64,000 nucleotides of DNA from JBELHR01 sp049607205 (lineage in GTDB: Bacteria; Bacteroidota; Bacteroidia; Flavobacteriales; Flavobacteriaceae): positions 1 through 64,000 of the forward strand of contig JBMYWH010000011.1 of the NCBI GenBank assembly GCA_049607205.1. Reading direction: 5' to 3'. The notes under the pieces are model-generated. The model saw only the letters and a list, made by a program, of their open reading frames with translations. It searched no databases and had not been told where the DNA came from. Position 1 is the first letter of the stretch; each line of letters starts with the position of its first letter. The translations under genes and the position numbers were made by a program. Of the stretch, positions 60,498 to 64,000 are shown piece by piece.

Positions 60498-62579
60498 ATG
60501 AAATCATTTTCATGGAGAATGGCCTCTTGTGCTGTTCTTGGTTTAGGTATTACTATGGCTTCTTGTTTGACTGATAAAAAAGAAGAAAGTCATGGAATTC
60601 ATGTTGAGAATATGGATACTACCGTAAAGCCTTCAGAAGACTTTTTTAGATATGTAAACGGAGCTTGGCTTGATAAGACAGAGATTCCTTCGGACAGAAC
60701 TTCATGGGGTAGTTTTAATGAATTAAGAAAAAAGACCGATAAAGATGTCTTGACCATCTTAGATAAGGCAATCGCAGATAGTGACAATCCGGTAATTAAG
60801 GATGCTGAAACTAAAACTGCTGTGGTTTCTGATCAGCAAAAGGCGATTAACTACTATCAGACCATTATGGATACGGTAAGTAGAAATGAGCAAGGTGTGA
60901 GTCCTGTAATGCCTTATTTGAAGAAGATTTCTGAATTGAAATCTAAAAAGGAAGCTGAAAATTTAATGATTGAAATGGCCAGTATTGGTGGTGTAGGATA
61001 TTTTGGTTTCGGAGTATTTAATGATTTAAAAGACTCTAACATGAATGCCGGGTATTTGAACCCAGCAGGTCTTGGTCTGACTCAAGACTATTACCTGGAT
61101 CAAGATGAAGATACTGCTAAGAAGCGTGAAGCTTATAAGAAGTATGTTGCCCAGATGTTGACTTTTTTCAATATGGAAAATGCAGCGGATAAAGCAAACA
61201 TGATTTTTGAGTATGAATATGATTTAGCAGTTCCAAGATTGACAAAAGAAGAGCAAAGAGATGCTCGTAAAATGTACAATCCAATGACAGTGGCTGAGAT
61301 TCAAAAAATGAGCCCAGATTTTAATTGGAAAGCTTATTTTGAAGGAATAGGAGTTCAAGATTTAGACCGTGTGATTGTAACACAGCCTGTTTATATGAAG
61401 TCTATGAATGATCTATATGCCGATAGCTCTTTAGAGCAAATTAAGACCTATATGTCATGGAACGTTATTAGAAGTGCTTCAAATAAATTGACCACCGAGA
61501 TGGAATATGCAAATTGGGCTTTTTATTCTAAAGAATTAAGAGGCGCTCAAGCGCAACAACCAAGAGAAGAAAGAGCGTTACAAACTTTGAATGGTTCTTT
61601 AGGAGAAGCTGTTGGACAGTTGTATGTGGCTGAGAAATTTCCGCCTGAGGCAAAAGCTAAAGCTGAAGAAATGATTGCAAATGTTATGCTTGGTTTTGAA
61701 GAAAGAATCAATTCTCTATCATGGATGAGTGCTGAAACTAAGCAGAAGGCCTTGGAGAAATTACATAAGATGACTGTGAAAATTGCCTATCCAGATAAAT
61801 GGAAGGATTATAGTGAGCTTATGTCTGCTTCTGTGGAAGATGGAGGTAGTTATTTTGGAAACGCAATGAGTTTACAAAAATGGAACTATAAAGAAACTAT
61901 GGACAAGTTAGGAAAGCCTGTTGATAGAACCGAATGGGGAATGGCTCCTCAAGTTGTCAATGCTTATTTCAATCCTTTAAATAACGAAATTGTATTCCCA
62001 GCGGCAATCCTTCAACCGCCTTTCTACGATCCAGCAGCAGATGAAGCTGTAAACTATGGTGGAATAGGAGCTGTGATTGGTCATGAGATTTCTCATAGTT
62101 TTGATGATTCAGGAGCGCGTTTCGACGGAGATGGAAACCTAAATAACTGGTGGACCGAAGAAGATTCAGAGAAATTTGCTGTTCTTGGAACTAAACTAGC
62201 AGAGCAGTTTGATGCTGTAGTAGCTATTGATGATGTTCATTTAAATGGGGAATTTACCCTTGGTGAAAACATCGGAGATTTAGGAGGGCTTAATGCTGCG
62301 CTTGCAGGATTGGAAATCTATTATAGAAATAACGGAAGGCCTGGTGATATCGATGGTTTCAGTCCGGAACAACGTTTCTTTATGTCTTGGGCTACTGTAT
62401 GGAGAACCAAGATGAGGGATGATGCGATGAAAAATTTAATTAAGACAGATCCTCATTCTCCAGGAATGTATAGAGCTTATATGCCTTTACAAAATATGGA
62501 TGCCTTCTATCAAGCATTCAATATCCAGGAAAATGATGCCATGTTTGTTAAAGATGAAGAGCGCGTAAAGATTTGGTAG
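60498..62579 (+). CDS. M13 (neprilysin-like) metallopeptidase lipoprotein
   Basis: 693-residue zinc peptidase with lipobox MASC (Cys23). The zinc motif HEISH (His529, Glu530, His533), third ligand Glu590 in GENIGD, the substrate-binding VNAYFNP motif and C-terminal CxxW-like region without Cys (DEERVKIW end) match M13 enzymes. It is predicted to be anchored in the envelope and to cut peptides extracytoplasmically. Confidence 0.95.
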   Translation: MKSFSWRMASCAVLGLGITMASCLTDKKEESHGIHVENMDTTVKPSEDFFRYVNGAWLDKTEIPSDRTSWGSFNELRKKTDKDVLTILDKAIADSDNPVIKDAETKTAVVSDQQKAINYYQTIMDTVSRNEQGVSPVMPYLKKISELKSKKEAENLMIEMASIGGVGYFGFGVFNDLKDSNMNAGYLNPAGLGLTQDYYLDQDEDTAKKREAYKKYVAQMLTFFNMENAADKANMIFEYEYDLAVPRLTKEEQRDARKMYNPMTVAEIQKMSPDFNWKAYFEGIGVQDLDRVIVTQPVYMKSMNDLYADSSLEQIKTYMSWNVIRSASNKLTTEMEYANWAFYSKELRGAQAQQPREERALQTLNGSLGEAVGQLYVAEKFPPEAKAKAEEMIANVMLGFEERINSLSWMSAETKQKALEKLHKMTVKIAYPDKWKDYSELMSASVEDGGSYFGNAMSLQKWNYKETMDKLGKPVDRTEWGMAPQVVNAYFNPLNNEIVFPAAILQPPFYDPAADEAVNYGGIGAVIGHEISHSFDDSGARFDGDGNLNNWWTEEDSEKFAVLGTKLAEQFDAVVAIDDVHLNGEFTLGENIGDLGGLNAALAGLEIYYRNNGRPGDIDGFSPEQRFFMSWATVWRTKMRDDAMKNLIKTDPHSPGMYRAYMPLQNMDAFYQAFNIQENDAMFVKDEERVKIW

Positions 62580-62604
62580 ACGAATTACTATTATAACATA
62601 ATTT

Positions 62605-62642
62605 AAAAGGTCCATAATCGATAAGATTATGGACCTTTTTTT
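62605..62642. terminator. Terminator between the M13 peptidase and AhpD-like genes
   Basis: Fifteen-base stem AAAAGGTCCATAATC (62605-62619) and GATTATGGACCTTTT (62625-62639) with a five-base loop and T run. It can serve both convergent genes. Confidence 0.92.
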
Positions 62643-63232
62643 TATTGGTGTTTTCCGACTTCCCAACCGGTTTTCCCTAAGTATTGTTCCCCACTTGAAA
62701 TAGCGTCTCCCTCTAGGGTGGTTCCCATAGAATCGTTCCACCTGTTGAGGTATCCGAATAAGGATATAACTCCAAGCATTTCTACAATTTCTCCTTCATC
62801 CCAATATTTGTGCAAGCGTTCCTGGATTTCTGCATCCACCGCGTTAGGAACCATAGAAGCCGCTAGAGAAAAGTCTAGAGCAGCGCGCTGTGCTTCATTA
62901 AAGGCTGGATGTGTTCTGTATTCCCAAATATTATCAAGTTGTTCTTGTTCTGCTCCATAACGCTCCGCAGCTCTTATCGCATGAGCTTGGCAGTAGCGAC
63001 ATCCTGTTGCATTAGAACTCACCCAAGCAATCATTCTTTTAAGGGCAGAACTTACTCTTCCATCATTTTTCATCACAGCCATATTCAAGTTAATGAAGGC
63101 TCTGGCAATTTCTGGTCTAATTTGCATGGTCAGCACCGAGTTCGGGCAAAACCCTAAAGTTTCATTGAAAAATTCAGCTAATTTTTTAACCTCTGGATTT
63201 GCATCCGGGCTTATCGGTTGTACTAAAGGCAT
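62642..63232 (-). CDS. AhpD-like carboxymuconolactone decarboxylase family protein
   Basis: 196-residue protein of the CMD/AhpD (peroxidase-related) family. The redox motif Cys-x-x-Cys-x-x-x-His is present in CRYCQAHAIRAAE. The fold is all-helical. Members act as alkylhydroperoxidase-like thiol peroxidases; the substrate is unknown. It is divergent from the epimerase gene. Confidence 0.9.
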   Translation of the reverse strand: MPLVQPISPDANPEVKKLAEFFNETLGFCPNSVLTMQIRPEIARAFINLNMAVMKNDGRVSSALKRMIAWVSSNATGCRYCQAHAIRAAERYGAEQEQLDNIWEYRTHPAFNEAQRAALDFSLAASMVPNAVDAEIQERLHKYWDEGEIVEMLGVISLFGYLNRWNDSMGTTLEGDAISSGEQYLGKTGWEVGKHQ

Positions 63233-63299
63233 ATTATCTTCGTTTTATATACGGTACTAAGATATTATTTTTTGTTTCTTTAGAAGATAAAATCGAATT

Positions 63300-64000
63300 A
63301 TGAATATCACTTGGAAGTTTTACGACTTAAAACTCAAAGATGCTTTTGGTATTTCTAGAGGAACTCGAACGGTTGTGCCCAGTGTCATTATTAGTATTGG
63401 AGATGGCCGCTCGGTGGGCTATGGAGAGGCTACAGTGAACCCCTATTACGGAACTAGTATAGCGAGTTTTGACACAGAATTAAAGGGAGTTCAAGGCGAA
63501 TTGGAAGCTTTTGGTTCCGGAACTCCTGAGGAGTTTGATGTTTTATTGGATCAATGTTTAGGGGAGCAAATGTTCTTAAAGTGTGCTTTAGGTCAGGCTT
63601 TTTTGGATTGCTATTGTAGAAGTCATGGCATGACCTCTCGTGAGTTTTTTAATTACCCGACTCGAAGGAATCTCATTTCAAGTTATACCATTGGTTTGGA
63701 TACCGTCCCTGAAATGATTCGCAAAGTTAGGCAGACACCATGGCCTATTTATAAGATTAAATTAGGAGCTGGATATGAGAAGGATTTAGAAATTCTCAGT
63801 GCCTTGAGAAAGGAAACTAGTGCGATTTTTCGTATTGATGTAAATGGAGGTTGGAGCCTTGAACAGGCACTCCGTGCCCAAAACCACCTAAAGGATCTCG
63901 GCGTTGAATTCATAGAACAACCCTTGCATGCAGATGCTAGGGAGGATATGAAAAGACTCTATGAACAGGCTCTTTTACCGATGATTGCCGATGAGAGTTG
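63300..64000 (+). CDS. Dipeptide epimerase (enolase superfamily), partial
   Basis: First 233 residues of an enolase-superfamily enzyme that continues beyond the window. The start ATG at 63300 gives MNITWKFYDLKLKDAFGISRG. The catalytic KxK (YKIKLG), metal-ligand Asp (DVNGGW), Glu (EQPL) and Asp (ADES) are visible in order, matching L-Ala-D/L-Glu epimerases that recycle cell-wall peptides. The adjacent AhpD-like gene is divergent. Confidence 0.87.
   Translation, partial: MNITWKFYDLKLKDAFGISRGTRTVVPSVIISIGDGRSVGYGEATVNPYYGTSIASFDTELKGVQGELEAFGSGTPEEFDVLLDQCLGEQMFLKCALGQAFLDCYCRSHGMTSREFFNYPTRRNLISSYTIGLDTVPEMIRKVRQTPWPIYKIKLGAGYEKDLEILSALRKETSAIFRIDVNGGWSLEQALRAQNHLKDLGVEFIEQPLHADAREDMKRLYEQALLPMIADES

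Overview
The window is chromosomal core DNA from a member of the Bacteroidota, most likely Flavobacteriales. The evidence is AT-rich DNA, recurrent TAnnTTTG (-7) promoter elements in place of E. coli-like -10 boxes, very short mRNA leaders, a type IX secretion set (SprE/PorW-like lipoprotein, type-B-sorted adhesin, PorP/SprF), and families typical of the group (DUF4270, DUF4271, DUF4296, DUF5687, DUF6168, DUF3078, DUF3109). No tRNA, rRNA, insertion sequence, prophage or CRISPR array was seen.

Layout. 1-8.3 kb: a TonB-dependent receptor (C-terminus outside the window) divergent from a DtxR-type metal regulator, with two palindromes between them; a lipoprotein; an ABC exporter pair (DUF5687 permease and ATPase); a nitronate monooxygenase-like enzyme; the SprE/PorW-like lipoprotein. 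8.3-14.4 kb: bactofilin, then an ATP synthase operon atpI/Z-DUF6168-atpB-E-F-H-A-G without atpD or atpC. 14.4-15.1 kb: a 700-base stretch without protein genes that holds three tandem repeats, each with a -24/-12 (sigma-54) promoter match upstream and an intrinsic terminator downstream. I interpret it as an array of three related small RNA genes. 15.1-34.2 kb: housekeeping genes (SDR, phosphoesterase, ALDH7, LuxE-like, tyrS, dihydroorotase, hemD, radA, panD, panC, a half-length glycogen synthase-like protein, DUF4270 lipoprotein, glmS). 34.3-41.6 kb: a B12-type class II ribonucleotide reductase, MarC, DUF3109 and lipoprotein genes, then class I nrdB-nrdA with a strongly eukaryote-like sequence. 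41.7-64 kb: a phosphate-type porin with a structured leader, dGTPase, the secreted adhesin with its PorP/SprF partner, a purine nucleoside phosphorylase, dxs, tadA, a ClC channel, a 48-residue Cys-rich protein beside ferritin, aspS, an acyl-CoA ligase, rsmI, an M13 peptidase, an AhpD-like protein and the start of a dipeptide epimerase.

How they connect. SprE/PorW, the type-B cargo and PorP/SprF belong to gliding and type IX secretion. The DtxR regulator, TonB receptor, ferritin and Cys-rich protein point to metal homeostasis. Class I and II reductases plus dGTPase control dNTP pools. The most novel signal is the sigma-54-type small RNA array. Its architecture resembles the multicopy, sigma-54-driven Qrr RNAs of Vibrio, but the sequence shows no recognised relation to them.
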